Assembly (NCBI RefSeq): GCF_000222685.1
Contig: NZ_AFWJ01000002.1
Span: forward strand, 1-64,000
Direction of reading: 5' to 3'
DNA: 64,000 bases
Source of the DNA: Vibrio nigripulchritudo ATCC 27043
Lineage (GTDB): Bacteria > Pseudomonadota > Gammaproteobacteria > Enterobacterales > Vibrionaceae
Shown: piece by piece, positions 45,763-53,610 of the stretch
Position numbering within the stretch: the stretch's first letter is position 1
Layout: each line of letters starts with the position of its first letter
Program-made: the position numbers and the translations under genes
The notes under the pieces: model-generated
Told to the model about the DNA's origin: nothing
What the model saw: the letters and a program-made list of their open reading frames with translations, nothing else
Database searches by the model: none

Positions 45763-46283
45763 GCTCCGAACCGCTGATTGTTGAGCCTCTGACCAAAGAC
45801 GCGTTTTCGCCATTTGGTGACGTTATTGAAAGCGAAGGCAGTGAGTTCTTCCTTATCAATAATGGTTCTACCAAGCGATTTCATCATCTGGCGCAAGCCG
45901 ATACCAGCGCTTACGGTGGCAACACCATCATCAGTATTTTTGAGGCAACGCCGCTGAGTTATCCGTTAGACATTGAGATGCTTGAGCGCCATCCGCTCGG
46001 TTCTCAGGCTTTTATGCCTTTGTTTGGAAATCCTTTTTTGATCGTGGTCGCCGCTGGTTCTGATAAACCGGATGCAAACACGTTACGGGCTTTCCTGAGT
46101 AACGGAAAGCAGGGGGTGAACTATCATAAAGGTATATGGCATCACCCTGTGCTTGCCCTGAGTTCGAACGATCAGTTTCTGATTGTAGACAGAAGTGGGG
46201 AAGGAAGTAATTGCGACGAATATTACTTTCAGGCTTCAGAAATACGGAGCTTGTCGCTCGCATCTGGTGTGTTTCCCGCCTGA
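45759..46283 (+). CDS. allA: Ureidoglycolate lyase
   Basis: 174 residues. Splits ureidoglycolate to glyoxylate and urea. The N-terminal P-L-T-K-D-A-F-S-P-F-G-D-V and the central Y-H-K-G-I-W-H-H-P-V-L-A-L are characteristic of the cupin-like AllA family. It overlaps alc by four bases. Its glyoxylate product fits the malate synthase in the cluster. Confidence 0.94.
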   Translation: MSSEPLIVEPLTKDAFSPFGDVIESEGSEFFLINNGSTKRFHHLAQADTSAYGGNTIISIFEATPLSYPLDIEMLERHPLGSQAFMPLFGNPFLIVVAAGSDKPDANTLRAFLSNGKQGVNYHKGIWHHPVLALSSNDQFLIVDRSGEGSNCDEYYFQASEIRSLSLASGVFPA

Positions 46284-46354
46284 TTGATTGGGGACACTCA
46301 AACACAGGGAATGTGTCATTCATGTACGCAAAGTACAGCAAAAAGGAGTTATAG

Positions 46355-47584
46355 ATGGATCCACATGTAACGGAGTGGCTGAATTTGGTCATTCGCTGGA
46401 TTCACATGATAGTCGGAATCGCATGGATTGGTGCTTCTTTCTATTTTGTGTGGCTAGAGAATAACCTAAATCGCATCAACCCAAAAACAGGGCTCGCAGG
46501 GGATTTGTGGGCGATACATGGTGGTGGTATCTATCATCTGGAAAAATACAAACTCGCTCCTCCTGAAATGCCTGAAAAACTCCATTGGTTTAAATGGGAG
46601 GCGTACTTCACCTGGATAACAGGGATGCTGTTGCTCGGGATTGTGTATTACCTTAATGCGGAAATCTATCTGATTGCGCCGGGTTCGGGTTTAAGTTCTG
46701 CTGAAGCAATAGGCATCGGTATTGGCTCGCTGGTTGTGGGGTGGTTTGTTTACGATTTGTTGTGCGATTCTGCCCTTGGTAAAACCCCTCTGTTACTCGG
46801 AATCATCATATTTGCACTCTTGGTTGCGACAGCTTACGGGCTGACTTTAGTATTCAGTGGACGCGGTGCTTACATTCATGTTGGGGCGATCATCGGCACC
46901 ATCATGGTAGGGAATGTGTTCAGAATCATTATGCCTGCCCAAAGGAATCTGGTCAGTGCCATCGAAAAAGGTGAGGAACCTGATCCGACTCTGCCTAAAA
47001 AGGGGCTGCTGCGATCGCGTCATAACAACTACCTCACTTTGCCTGTGCTGTTCATCATGATCAGCAATCACTTCCCGAGTACCTATGGTTCCAACTGGAA
47101 CTGGCTAATTCTGGCTGGGTTGGCAGCATTCAGTATTTTAGTTCGACACTACTTTAATACTCGTCACGGTAGCCAGAAGTTTGCCTGGACACTCCCAGCT
47201 GCGGCAGTTGGGATGATGACACTGGCCTTTATCACTTCACCGACGAGTAAACCTGTAGTCTCTCAGGTAACGGAGACTGCAAGCACAAGTCAGGTCGAGA
47301 CAAAACCCGAAGCGAGCAGGACATCTGTTTTTACGAAGGTGCATTCCGTGATCAAAGAGCGTTGCACTGTCTGCCACTCAGCCAATCCAACTCATGTGGC
47401 ATTTCAGACGGCACCAGCAGGAGTTGTATTGGATACAGCGGAAGAAATTAAAAACAATGTGGATCGAATTGTGGCGCAAACGGTGACCACTCAGGTGATG
47501 CCCATTGGCAACCTGACCCAGATGACGGAAGAAGAGCGCACGTTGATTGGGGATTGGGCAGCGAAAGGCGCACAGATTCAGTAG
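46355..47584 (+). CDS. puuD: Membrane urate hydroxylase PuuD with fused cytochrome c
   Basis: Oxidises urate to 5-hydroxyisourate. 409 residues: eight or so membrane helices (about 10-310) with H-M-I-V-G-I-A-W-I-G-A-S-F-Y-F-V-W early on, then a C-terminal class I cytochrome c with heme motif C-T-V-C-H (337-341) and a probable axial Met in V-M-P-I-G-N (382). The fusion passes electrons to the respiratory chain, in contrast to soluble urate oxidases using oxygen. AAGGAG precedes the ATG. It is the last gene of the puuE run, 71 bases after allA, and may share its promoter. Confidence 0.94.
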   Translation: MDPHVTEWLNLVIRWIHMIVGIAWIGASFYFVWLENNLNRINPKTGLAGDLWAIHGGGIYHLEKYKLAPPEMPEKLHWFKWEAYFTWITGMLLLGIVYYLNAEIYLIAPGSGLSSAEAIGIGIGSLVVGWFVYDLLCDSALGKTPLLLGIIIFALLVATAYGLTLVFSGRGAYIHVGAIIGTIMVGNVFRIIMPAQRNLVSAIEKGEEPDPTLPKKGLLRSRHNNYLTLPVLFIMISNHFPSTYGSNWNWLILAGLAAFSILVRHYFNTRHGSQKFAWTLPAAAVGMMTLAFITSPTSKPVVSQVTETASTSQVETKPEASRTSVFTKVHSVIKERCTVCHSANPTHVAFQTAPAGVVLDTAEEIKNNVDRIVAQTVTTQVMPIGNLTQMTEEERTLIGDWAAKGAQIQ

Positions 47585-47711
47585 CCAGTGGTTGGACCTG
47601 GAGAGAAACTCTGGCGAAATCGTTGATATAACAGGGCTAGACGGTTTCTTAGTTATACTAAGATGCTATATTACCTGAATATATTTTTATTTAATTAAGT
47701 GGGGGAGTGGA

Positions 47712-48167
47712 ATGATTTCTAAATGGGCGCAGCGTTTTTTCCAAATGGCTGAACTGGTTGGTTCCTGGAGTAAGGATCCATCAACGCAAGTTGGCGCTGT
47801 GATAACAAAGCATAATCGCATTGTTTCGGTTGGCTTTAATGGTTACCCGCATGGTATTTCAGACAGCGCAGAAACCGACGAACGCGATATGAAGTATCTG
47901 AAAACACTCCACGCTGAAGAAAACGCGATTTTGTTCGCGAAGCGCGACCTTGATAACTGTGAAATTTGGGTAACGCATTTCCCCTGTCCAAACTGTGCCG
48001 CCAAAATCATCCAAACGGGAATCAAAGCAGTGCATTGCCCTGCTCAAACAGAAGATTTTCTTTCTCGCTGGGGCGATAAAATTCAGGTCAGCCAAAGCAT
48101 GTTTGAAGAAGCAGGTGTAGAAGTAGACTGGTTACCACTTGAAGATTTGGATTTACTCAAAAACTAA
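47712..48167 (+). CDS. Deoxycytidylate deaminase-family protein
   Basis: 151 residues. Zinc deaminase motifs are H-A-E (His67-Glu69) and P-C-P-N-C (Cys92, Cys95). The early K-D-P-S-T-Q-V-G-A-V-I fits dCMP deaminase. It could deaminate dCMP to dUMP, although ComE-type and other nucleotide deaminases share these motifs. It lies 127 bases after puuD and is followed by a strong terminator. Confidence 0.85.
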   Translation: MISKWAQRFFQMAELVGSWSKDPSTQVGAVITKHNRIVSVGFNGYPHGISDSAETDERDMKYLKTLHAEENAILFAKRDLDNCEIWVTHFPCPNCAAKIIQTGIKAVHCPAQTEDFLSRWGDKIQVSQSMFEEAGVEVDWLPLEDLDLLKN

Positions 48168-48182
48168 CGAATCTAAACATAG

Positions 48183-48210
48183 AAAAGGGCTTGATTTATC
48201 AAGCCCTTTT
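48183..48210. terminator. Bidirectional terminator between dCMP deaminase and YjiH-like genes
   Basis: AAAAGGGCTTGAT (48183-48195) and ATCAAGCCCTTTT (48198-48210), a perfect 13-bp stem with a tiny loop and T run. Confidence 0.9.
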
Positions 48211-48231
48211 TTCATTTTGTTCTCTTTTCTT

Positions 48232-49539
48232 CTAACCAAACAGTAGTAAAGCGGTGGGTATAGCTAGCATTAGGCTCAAGAAGGTTCTTATAAACCAAAT
48301 CGAGACAAGCTGAAGAATCGTCAAAGGTATCTTTGTGGCTAATATGCACGGAATGGATGCCGAGAAGAACAGAATCGACGACACGCAAACCACACCAGCA
48401 GAGAACCGAGCAATGATATCAGCTTCTTTCATCAACAAGGCAGGCAGGAACATTTCAGCCAGACCGGACGCACTTGCTCTTGCGAGTTGCATTCCATCCT
48501 CGATGCCCCAGATTAAGGTAACAGGGTAAAAAAGGTAACCAATCCAATCAAATACTGGCGTGTATTTGGCTGCCAGCAAACCGATGACTCCTACTGACAT
48601 GATTGATGGCAGGATGCTTATCGTCATCACTAAGCCATCTTTAAAATTGTCCAGAATGTTTCTTCCGATTGGCGGTGCTTTTTCCGCTACAGACAATCCG
48701 TTTTCAATCGCAACCTTTAAACGGTTGGTGGTGATAGCATTGGGTTCTCTATGCTCTGCGTCATTATTAATACGGGACAAAGGCGGCAGCCTTACTGTAA
48801 TTGCAGTGACAACAAAGGTGATCAATAACGTTATCCAGAAATATTGATTCCAGACAGACATTAACCCAAGTGTTTTGGCAACTATGATCATAAAAGTGGC
48901 GGATACGGTAGAAAATCCAGTTGCAATAATGGCTGACTCGCGAGCGCTGTAGTGACCAGCAATGTAGACGCGATTAGTGATGAGCAGACCAATCGAGTAA
49001 CTGCCCACGAACGACGCTACGGCATCAATAGCGCTTCTTCCCGGTGTTTTCCAAATGGGTTGCATGAGTTTTTGCAATAAGATCCCGATAGCTTCCAATA
49101 GTCCATAACTGACTAAAAATGCTAGGAATATAGAACCTATAGGGACGATCAATCCTACTGAAATAACCAGCTTGTTGAACAAAAATGGCAGCATATCTGG
49201 TTCTTGTAAAATCGCAGGTCCAGATTTAGTTACTGCCATGATGGCTGCAATAACCCCAAGACACTTAAGAAACAAGAATACTTTTTCCGTTGTACTCTTT
49301 TTCCAACTCCCTGTTACTAACGGGTAAGCCGCACCAGCAATGATCATTGCGACGGCATACCATGCTGCTCCAACTCCCATATTGGTCTTTAAAAAAGTGG
49401 TCATATGATCGAGCGGGATGCTCTGTTTATCGTTAAAAGTGACGGGGACAAAAAAGATGAAGATACCGATGGCACTTAACCCTATTAGTCTGAACCAGGG
49501 GTGGTAGTTGGTCGGACTAGATTCGCTAACTCTGTTCAT
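48232..49539 (-). CDS. YjiH-family nucleoside-recognition (Gate-domain) transporter
   Basis: 435 residues, about ten hydrophobic helices. It has the YjiH-type N-terminus (I-G-I-F-I-F-F-V-P-V-T-F) and A-S-F-V-G-S-Y-S-I-G-L-L-I-T-N-R-V-Y, typical of nucleoside-recognition Gate domains. E. coli YjiH is uncharacterised. Position next to purine genes suggests, but does not show, a purine or ureide substrate. TTGTATAT octamers at 49571-49578 and 49687-49694 lie upstream. AAGGAG precedes the ATG. Confidence 0.82.
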   Translation of the reverse strand: MNRVSESSPTNYHPWFRLIGLSAIGIFIFFVPVTFNDKQSIPLDHMTTFLKTNMGVGAAWYAVAMIIAGAAYPLVTGSWKKSTTEKVFLFLKCLGVIAAIMAVTKSGPAILQEPDMLPFLFNKLVISVGLIVPIGSIFLAFLVSYGLLEAIGILLQKLMQPIWKTPGRSAIDAVASFVGSYSIGLLITNRVYIAGHYSARESAIIATGFSTVSATFMIIVAKTLGLMSVWNQYFWITLLITFVVTAITVRLPPLSRINNDAEHREPNAITTNRLKVAIENGLSVAEKAPPIGRNILDNFKDGLVMTISILPSIMSVGVIGLLAAKYTPVFDWIGYLFYPVTLIWGIEDGMQLARASASGLAEMFLPALLMKEADIIARFSAGVVCVSSILFFSASIPCILATKIPLTILQLVSIWFIRTFLSLMLAIPTALLLFG

Positions 49540-49837
49540 AGCACTCTCCTTGTGTATTCAATATAAATGTATATACAAAATAGAGATTGAGGTTTTATCA
49601 ACGGATTAAATGTGATCTTTGTGTGAAATTTGTTCAATTAATGTGATCTATTGCCTGTTATATGACCGATTTGATATATTCTAGATATATACAATTAATT
49701 GGCGGGATGCATATCTCCAAAGTTGATATACGTGCAAGTGGTGGGGGAAATTACCTTAGAACCATAAAGAAACCCAACTGGCTTAGTTGGGTTATTGAGT
49801 GTGGTTTAACAGCTGACAAGTGGTTAGAGCATTGTGG
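49540..49837. other. Intergenic region upstream of the YjiH-like gene
   Basis: Holds ATATACAA at 49571-49578 and 49687-49694 (TTGTATAT on the minus strand), possible partial GntR sites, and a terminator near its end. No gene seen. Confidence 0.45.
49771..49793 (-). terminator. Terminator for the nemR-like TetR gene
   Basis: AACCCAACT (49771-49779) and AGTTGGGTT (49785-49793), with TTTCTTT following on the minus strand. Confidence 0.8.
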
Positions 49838-50428
49838 TTAAGCCATTGCTTTTTGCTGTATATGTTCAAACAACTGACTTGCAAGACGGGTTAGGGTACC
49901 TGCAGGTGGCTTGGTATGAGAAAAGGTTCGAATTCCATAGATCCCCATTACCAGAAACTCGGCCAATTCGGAGCAGTCAACATCGGTAGAAAGCTCGCCG
50001 TTTTCCTGTGCCAGAATCAGTTTGCCAGCGATGTTGTTTCGCCACTTTTCCATCAAGCCAGAAATCACAGCTTCCACTTCTTCGTCTTGCTGAGAGAGTT
50101 CGCTCAGAGCTTTTTGCAGCAGACAGTCTTTAACTTCTTCGCGCTCACATTCATCCACCACATGAGTGAGGTAAGACTGGAATGCTTCCAGAACAGATTC
50201 ATGCCCTTCAAACTGAGCTTCAAATACTTTTGCGCTTTCAATGCCATATTGTTCCAAAGCCGCAAGCAATAATCCGCGTTTGTTGGTAAAAGCACAATAA
50301 ATCGACCCAGGGTGAAGCCCTGTCGCCGCCTTTAAATCTTGCATGCTGGTTTTGCTATAGCCTTTGGAAATGAAGACTTCCATGGCAGACCGAAGAACTT
50401 CTTCACGGTCGAACTCTGCGCTTCGCAT
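49838..50428 (-). CDS. TetR-family regulator of the adjacent old yellow enzyme gene
   Basis: 196 residues with helix-turn-helix M-Q-D-L-K-A-A-T-G-L-H-P-G-S-I-Y-C-A-F. Several cysteines (in E-C-E-R-E-E, D-C-L-L-Q-K, D-C-S-E-L) could sense electrophiles, as NemR does in E. coli; this is inference. ATG 50428 is chosen; the TTG before it is not favoured. It is divergent from the ene-reductase gene, with three TTGAATG-type operators in the gap. Confidence 0.88.
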   Translation of the reverse strand: MRSAEFDREEVLRSAMEVFISKGYSKTSMQDLKAATGLHPGSIYCAFTNKRGLLLAALEQYGIESAKVFEAQFEGHESVLEAFQSYLTHVVDECEREEVKDCLLQKALSELSQQDEEVEAVISGLMEKWRNNIAGKLILAQENGELSTDVDCSELAEFLVMGIYGIRTFSHTKPPAGTLTRLASQLFEHIQQKAMA

Positions 50429-50472
50429 CAAATTACTCTACAAAAATATTAGTAATCGCATTCTAGAACATT

Positions 50473-50488
50473 TTGAACGTTCATTCAA
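50473..50488. promoter_or_regulatory. TetR operator 1 (TTGAACGTTCATTCAA)
   Basis: Near-perfect 7-2-7 inverted repeat in the gap between tetR and the ene-reductase gene. Confidence 0.75.
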
Positions 50489-50496
50489 AAAATTAC

Positions 50497-50512
50497 TTGA
50501 ATGATCATTCAA
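50497..50512. promoter_or_regulatory. TetR operator 2 (TTGAATGATCATTCAA)
   Basis: A perfect 16-base palindrome, 24 bases from operator 1. Confidence 0.8.
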
Positions 50513-50523
50513 GAAAGGCTAAT

Positions 50524-50539
50524 TTGAATGGACATTCAA
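50524..50539. promoter_or_regulatory. TetR operator 3 (TTGAATGGACATTCAA)
   Basis: Third copy, 27 bases from operator 2, ending just before the ribosome site of the ene-reductase gene. Confidence 0.75.
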
Positions 50540-50554
50540 AAAAGGAATAACAAG

Positions 50555-51598
50555 ATGACTGCGAACTTATTCGAATCATTTCAGTTGAATAGCGAAATTA
50601 CGCTGCAAAACCGCATACTGATGGCTCCACTGACAAGATGCATGGCTGATGACGATCTTGTACCGACCGACGAAATGGCTGCGTACTACGGAAGACGTGC
50701 AAGATCTGGTCTGATCATTGCTGAAGCAACCATCATTCGCCCAGATGGTCAGGGTTACCCAAATACGCCTGGTATCTTCAGCCCAGAACAAATTCAGGGC
50801 TGGCGCAAAGTCACTGATGCCGTTCATGCCAATGGCGGAAAGATTTTCCTTCAGCTTTGGCATACGGGTCGTGTTTCCCACCCACATTTTTGGAATGGTG
50901 AGCATGCATTAGCCCCTTCCGCAGTTCGCGTCGATGGATCTGTTCCTAGAATGCGTGAGCTCTCTTATGTCACGCCAAAACCAGTAACGAAAGATGAGGT
51001 AGCTCAACTTGTCGAAGACTACGCACAAGCTGCGGCAAACTCGATTGACGCTGGATTTGATGGCGTTGAAATTCACGGTGCGAACGGGTATTTGATTGAT
51101 CAGTTCCTGCATTACTCAAGTAATACTCGCGACGATGAATTCGGTGGCAATGCAGCGAACATGGTTCGATTCCCGTTAGAGGTTGTTGATGCAATTACCG
51201 CGCGTATTGGAGCAGAGCGCACTGCGCTTCGCGTTTCTCCAGCAGCATACTTCAATATGGATGCGGACAACCGAGATCGCGAAGTATTCGATCTGTTCCT
51301 CTCTGAACTGGACAAACGTCATCTAGCTTACCTGCATGTGGGTATCTTCGATGACAGCGCCGAGTACGATTACCTCGACGGCACGCCAACATCTTACCTG
51401 CGTAAGCATTACAAGCAGACTTTGGTTGGCAATGGTGGTTACTCAGCAGAATCTGGCAGTCATGCGATTGCCGAAGACAAGTTTGATCTGCTAGCAATCG
51501 GTCGTCCATTTATCGCTAATCCCGACTTTGTAGAAAGAGTCGAGAAAGGTGAAGCATTGAAAGAATACTCTGAAGAAATGCTGACTACGCTTTACTAG
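50555..51598 (+). CDS. Old yellow enzyme, NemA-like alkene reductase
   Basis: 347-residue FMN TIM-barrel enzyme that reduces activated alkenes, N-ethylmaleimide or nitroesters with NAD(P)H. Seen are N-R-I-L-M-A-P-L-T-R-C, A-E-A-T, Q-L-W-H-T-G-R-V-S-H, G-V-E-I-H-G-A-N-G-Y-L-I-D-Q-F-L and the C-terminal A-I-G-R-P-F-I-A-N-P-D. ATG 50555 is preferred, with AAAGGAA before it; the upstream ATG at 50528 lies inside operator 3. The divergent TetR protein is its likely repressor. Confidence 0.93.
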   Translation: MTANLFESFQLNSEITLQNRILMAPLTRCMADDDLVPTDEMAAYYGRRARSGLIIAEATIIRPDGQGYPNTPGIFSPEQIQGWRKVTDAVHANGGKIFLQLWHTGRVSHPHFWNGEHALAPSAVRVDGSVPRMRELSYVTPKPVTKDEVAQLVEDYAQAAANSIDAGFDGVEIHGANGYLIDQFLHYSSNTRDDEFGGNAANMVRFPLEVVDAITARIGAERTALRVSPAAYFNMDADNRDREVFDLFLSELDKRHLAYLHVGIFDDSAEYDYLDGTPTSYLRKHYKQTLVGNGGYSAESGSHAIAEDKFDLLAIGRPFIANPDFVERVEKGEALKEYSEEMLTTLY

Positions 51599-51606
51599 AA
51601 CTAAAC

Positions 51607-51631
51607 ATACCCAAACTGCCTTGGGTATAAA
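51607..51631. repeat. Two-armed ATACCCAA/TTGGGTAT repeat
   Basis: ATACCCAA-ACTGCC-TTGGGTAT is the complete hairpin form of the repeat whose half appears at 1163, 2139 and 9639. Confidence 0.6.
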
Positions 51632-51648
51632 CTCCTTCCTTGTTTTTT

Positions 51649-51678
51649 GCCATTCGTAATTTCGCGAATGGCTTTTTT
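51649..51678 (+). terminator. Terminator after the alkene reductase gene
   Basis: GCCATTCG (51649-51656) and CGAATGGC (51665-51672), followed by TTTTTT. Confidence 0.9.
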
Positions 51679-51734
51679 ATGTTTTCATGAAACAGAACCG
51701 AATACTCAGAGTGAACCTCGTAAAGGGGGAGTGT

Positions 51735-52313
51735 ATGGAAATACTAAAACTGTCGTGCCAATGCGGTGAAGTTACGGGTCACATCAAAAACGTTTCACCG
51801 AAACTGGGCAATCGCCTGATTTGCTACTGTGGTGACTGTCGCACGTTCGCTCACGAATTAAATCAGGATCAGGAGCTTACGCCTTGCGGAGGTTCCAGGA
51901 TATTTCAGATTCCCCTGAATCATTTTGTTATTGATACTGGGCTGGATAAAATCGCGTGTCTGAGGTTATCTGAAAAAGGCGTTTATCGCTGGTACACAAC
52001 CTGCTGTAACACAATGATCGGCAACACTTTAAAACCAGAGACGATTCCTTTCATTGGTGTGCTAGAAAGCTTTTTTGCCGACGGTGAAAACACGGATCAA
52101 AAGATTGGTGCTGCGCTGGGTGGTGTGAATGTCAAAAGTGCGTTATCTGATCCGAGTCAGGAACTGGTTGGCAAGAAAGGGGAAGGTCGAATTCAGATCC
52201 GATGCCTCACCAAGTTGTTTAGCTGGAAGCTAACCGGGAAAGATAAACCCAACGTACTTTTTTGCGATGGTCCTAAGTCTAAAGCCATTGTAAAACCCAA
52301 GATTCTGCGCTGA
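51735..52313 (+). CDS. DUF6151-like cysteine-rich protein
   Basis: 192 residues. The N-terminus (L-S-C-Q-C-G-E-V) with C-Y-C-G-D-C resembles the zinc-binding GFA (glutathione-dependent formaldehyde-activating) fold. Further cysteines are in T-C-C-N. The GFA-like relation is a guess from the Cys pattern. ATG 51735 has GGGGGAG upstream; the frame opens earlier but without a ribosome site. No neighbour link is evident. Confidence 0.7.
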   Translation: MEILKLSCQCGEVTGHIKNVSPKLGNRLICYCGDCRTFAHELNQDQELTPCGGSRIFQIPLNHFVIDTGLDKIACLRLSEKGVYRWYTTCCNTMIGNTLKPETIPFIGVLESFFADGENTDQKIGAALGGVNVKSALSDPSQELVGKKGEGRIQIRCLTKLFSWKLTGKDKPNVLFCDGPKSKAIVKPKILR

Positions 52314-52337
52314 CTCGCTAAGTTTTTTCTTAATCAG

Positions 52338-52760
52338 TTAAGTCACACTTTTCGATTTCGTATTCTCGAACGCTTTCAACCACGGAGTGTGGAAGGTTCG
52401 CCAGTCTTCATCTTTTTTGAATTGCTCTCGAAATTCATCATATGTCCAAATCCAGAATTCCACCGGTGTAAGGGTTTCAATTGTGAAAGGGCATGGCTGG
52501 TTGCGCAAAGATTCCGTCACTGGCCACAGGAAATCGTCATCTGAAAAATAAGCAATATTATGTTCTTGGTGCTCATTTAATGTGTAGAGCCGAATTGTTC
52601 CTGTTTTAAGCCAGATTATCGATTGCCAGTGGTTACCTGTTTCCACAATGGTTTGTTTATCCGATAACCTTTGATGCTGTGCTATGGCGTAAATTTTGGA
52701 CTGGATAGTTGAAGGTAAGCAGCACAGATGAGGGCAGTGCAATAAGTATGTGTCACCCAT
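52338..52760 (-). CDS. Cyclic-nucleotide-binding-fold protein lacking a DNA-binding domain
   Basis: 140 residues. The first 100 look like the beta-roll of Crp/Fnr-type sensors (I-V-E-T-G-N-H-W-Q-S-I-I-W-L-K-T-G-T-I-R-L-Y). The C-terminal helix-turn-helix of that family, about 70 residues, is absent. N-terminal cysteines (H-C-P-H-L-C-C) are notable. AAGGAG precedes the ATG. It may be a degenerate regulator or a stand-alone sensor. Confidence 0.6.
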   Translation of the reverse strand: MGDTYLLHCPHLCCLPSTIQSKIYAIAQHQRLSDKQTIVETGNHWQSIIWLKTGTIRLYTLNEHQEHNIAYFSDDDFLWPVTESLRNQPCPFTIETLTPVEFWIWTYDEFREQFKKDEDWRTFHTPWLKAFENTKSKSVT

Positions 52761-52890
52761 TCTCGCTCCTTGCTCGACGGATCCTATAAGGTTAAGTGTG
52801 ACACATACTGCACGAATTTCCTGTGATATTGAGTGATTTATTTTTTACATTCGTTTGACGGTCAGGCAATCGAAGTCAGTTTCTGAGGTC

Positions 52891-53502
52891 TTAGCTTTGA
52901 TAGCGGCACAGGAACATTTCTGCGGTTTCTTCTGCAATGGTTTTACATTCTTCTTCAGACAGTTCTGTTCTCATTCCCATCAGCTGCGGCCAGAAACCAC
53001 TGCCCTTGATCAGGCTATGTAGCTGCCCGTTGGCAAACTCCGGGTCGAGCGCTTTTAGCTTTCCATCATCCATTGCAGCTTTGATCCAGCGGTGGATAGC
53101 TGTTTCCTGAGCTGAAATCTTTTCGATTTCTTTTTGGAGTTCCTCTGAGTTATAGAACAAATGCCCAAATGCCACGCGTGATAAGTCCAGATATTCGCGA
53201 GCACCAATAAAGTCGAGCTCCATTTTCAGCATCTCTGCCAGTTGTGCTTTAAGCGATGTGTCTGGGCAATACTCAAGCTGAATATCTACCATAGCGCGTT
53301 TCCAGAGATCGGAAACCAAATGCATTACCAGGGTTTCTTTGGTCGCAAAGTGGTTATACACCGTGCGCTTTGAAACCCCCGCCAGTTGTGCGAGCTTATC
53401 CATGCTGGTGGCCTGAACGCCAAACTCCTTAAAAGCGCTGGTCGCTGCTTCTAATATGGCTTCTCGTTTCAGTTCACTTCGAGTCTTTTTTTTCTCAACC
53501 AT
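52891..53502 (-). CDS. TetR-family regulator of the adjacent MBL-fold gene
   Basis: 203 residues with the helix-turn-helix M-D-K-L-A-Q-L-A-G-V-S-K-R-T-V-Y-N-H-F. ATG 53502 is preferred; the TTG at 53532 would add ten residues. It is divergent from the MBL-fold hydrolase with a gap carrying AGTTTACTTTT repeats, so it probably represses that gene and itself. Ligand unknown. Confidence 0.88.
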   Translation of the reverse strand: MVEKKKTRSELKREAILEAATSAFKEFGVQATSMDKLAQLAGVSKRTVYNHFATKETLVMHLVSDLWKRAMVDIQLEYCPDTSLKAQLAEMLKMELDFIGAREYLDLSRVAFGHLFYNSEELQKEIEKISAQETAIHRWIKAAMDDGKLKALDPEFANGQLHSLIKGSGFWPQLMGMRTELSEEECKTIAEETAEMFLCRYQS

Positions 53503-53547
53503 TCTTTTGTCGTACGAAAGTGTTAATTTCAATTATTTTACACTGAC

Positions 53548-53600
53548 CAGTTTACTTTTTGAAATGTTAAAAGTAAACTGCACCGTATAGTTTACTTTTG
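53548..53600. promoter_or_regulatory. AGTTTACTTTT repeats, candidate TetR operator
   Basis: CAGTTTACTTTT (53548-53559) and AAAAGTAAACTG (53569-53580) form a 12-base inverted repeat with a 9-base spacer. A third copy, AGTTTACTTTTG, is at 53589-53600. They fill the gap between the divergent tetR and MBL genes. Confidence 0.65.
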
Positions 53601-53610
53601 GTATTCCAAT

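Noticed and set aside
48232-49539. A standard nucleoside transporter (NupC) assignment
   Set aside because: The protein has a Gate-domain layout of the YjiH type and lacks NupC/CNT motifs.
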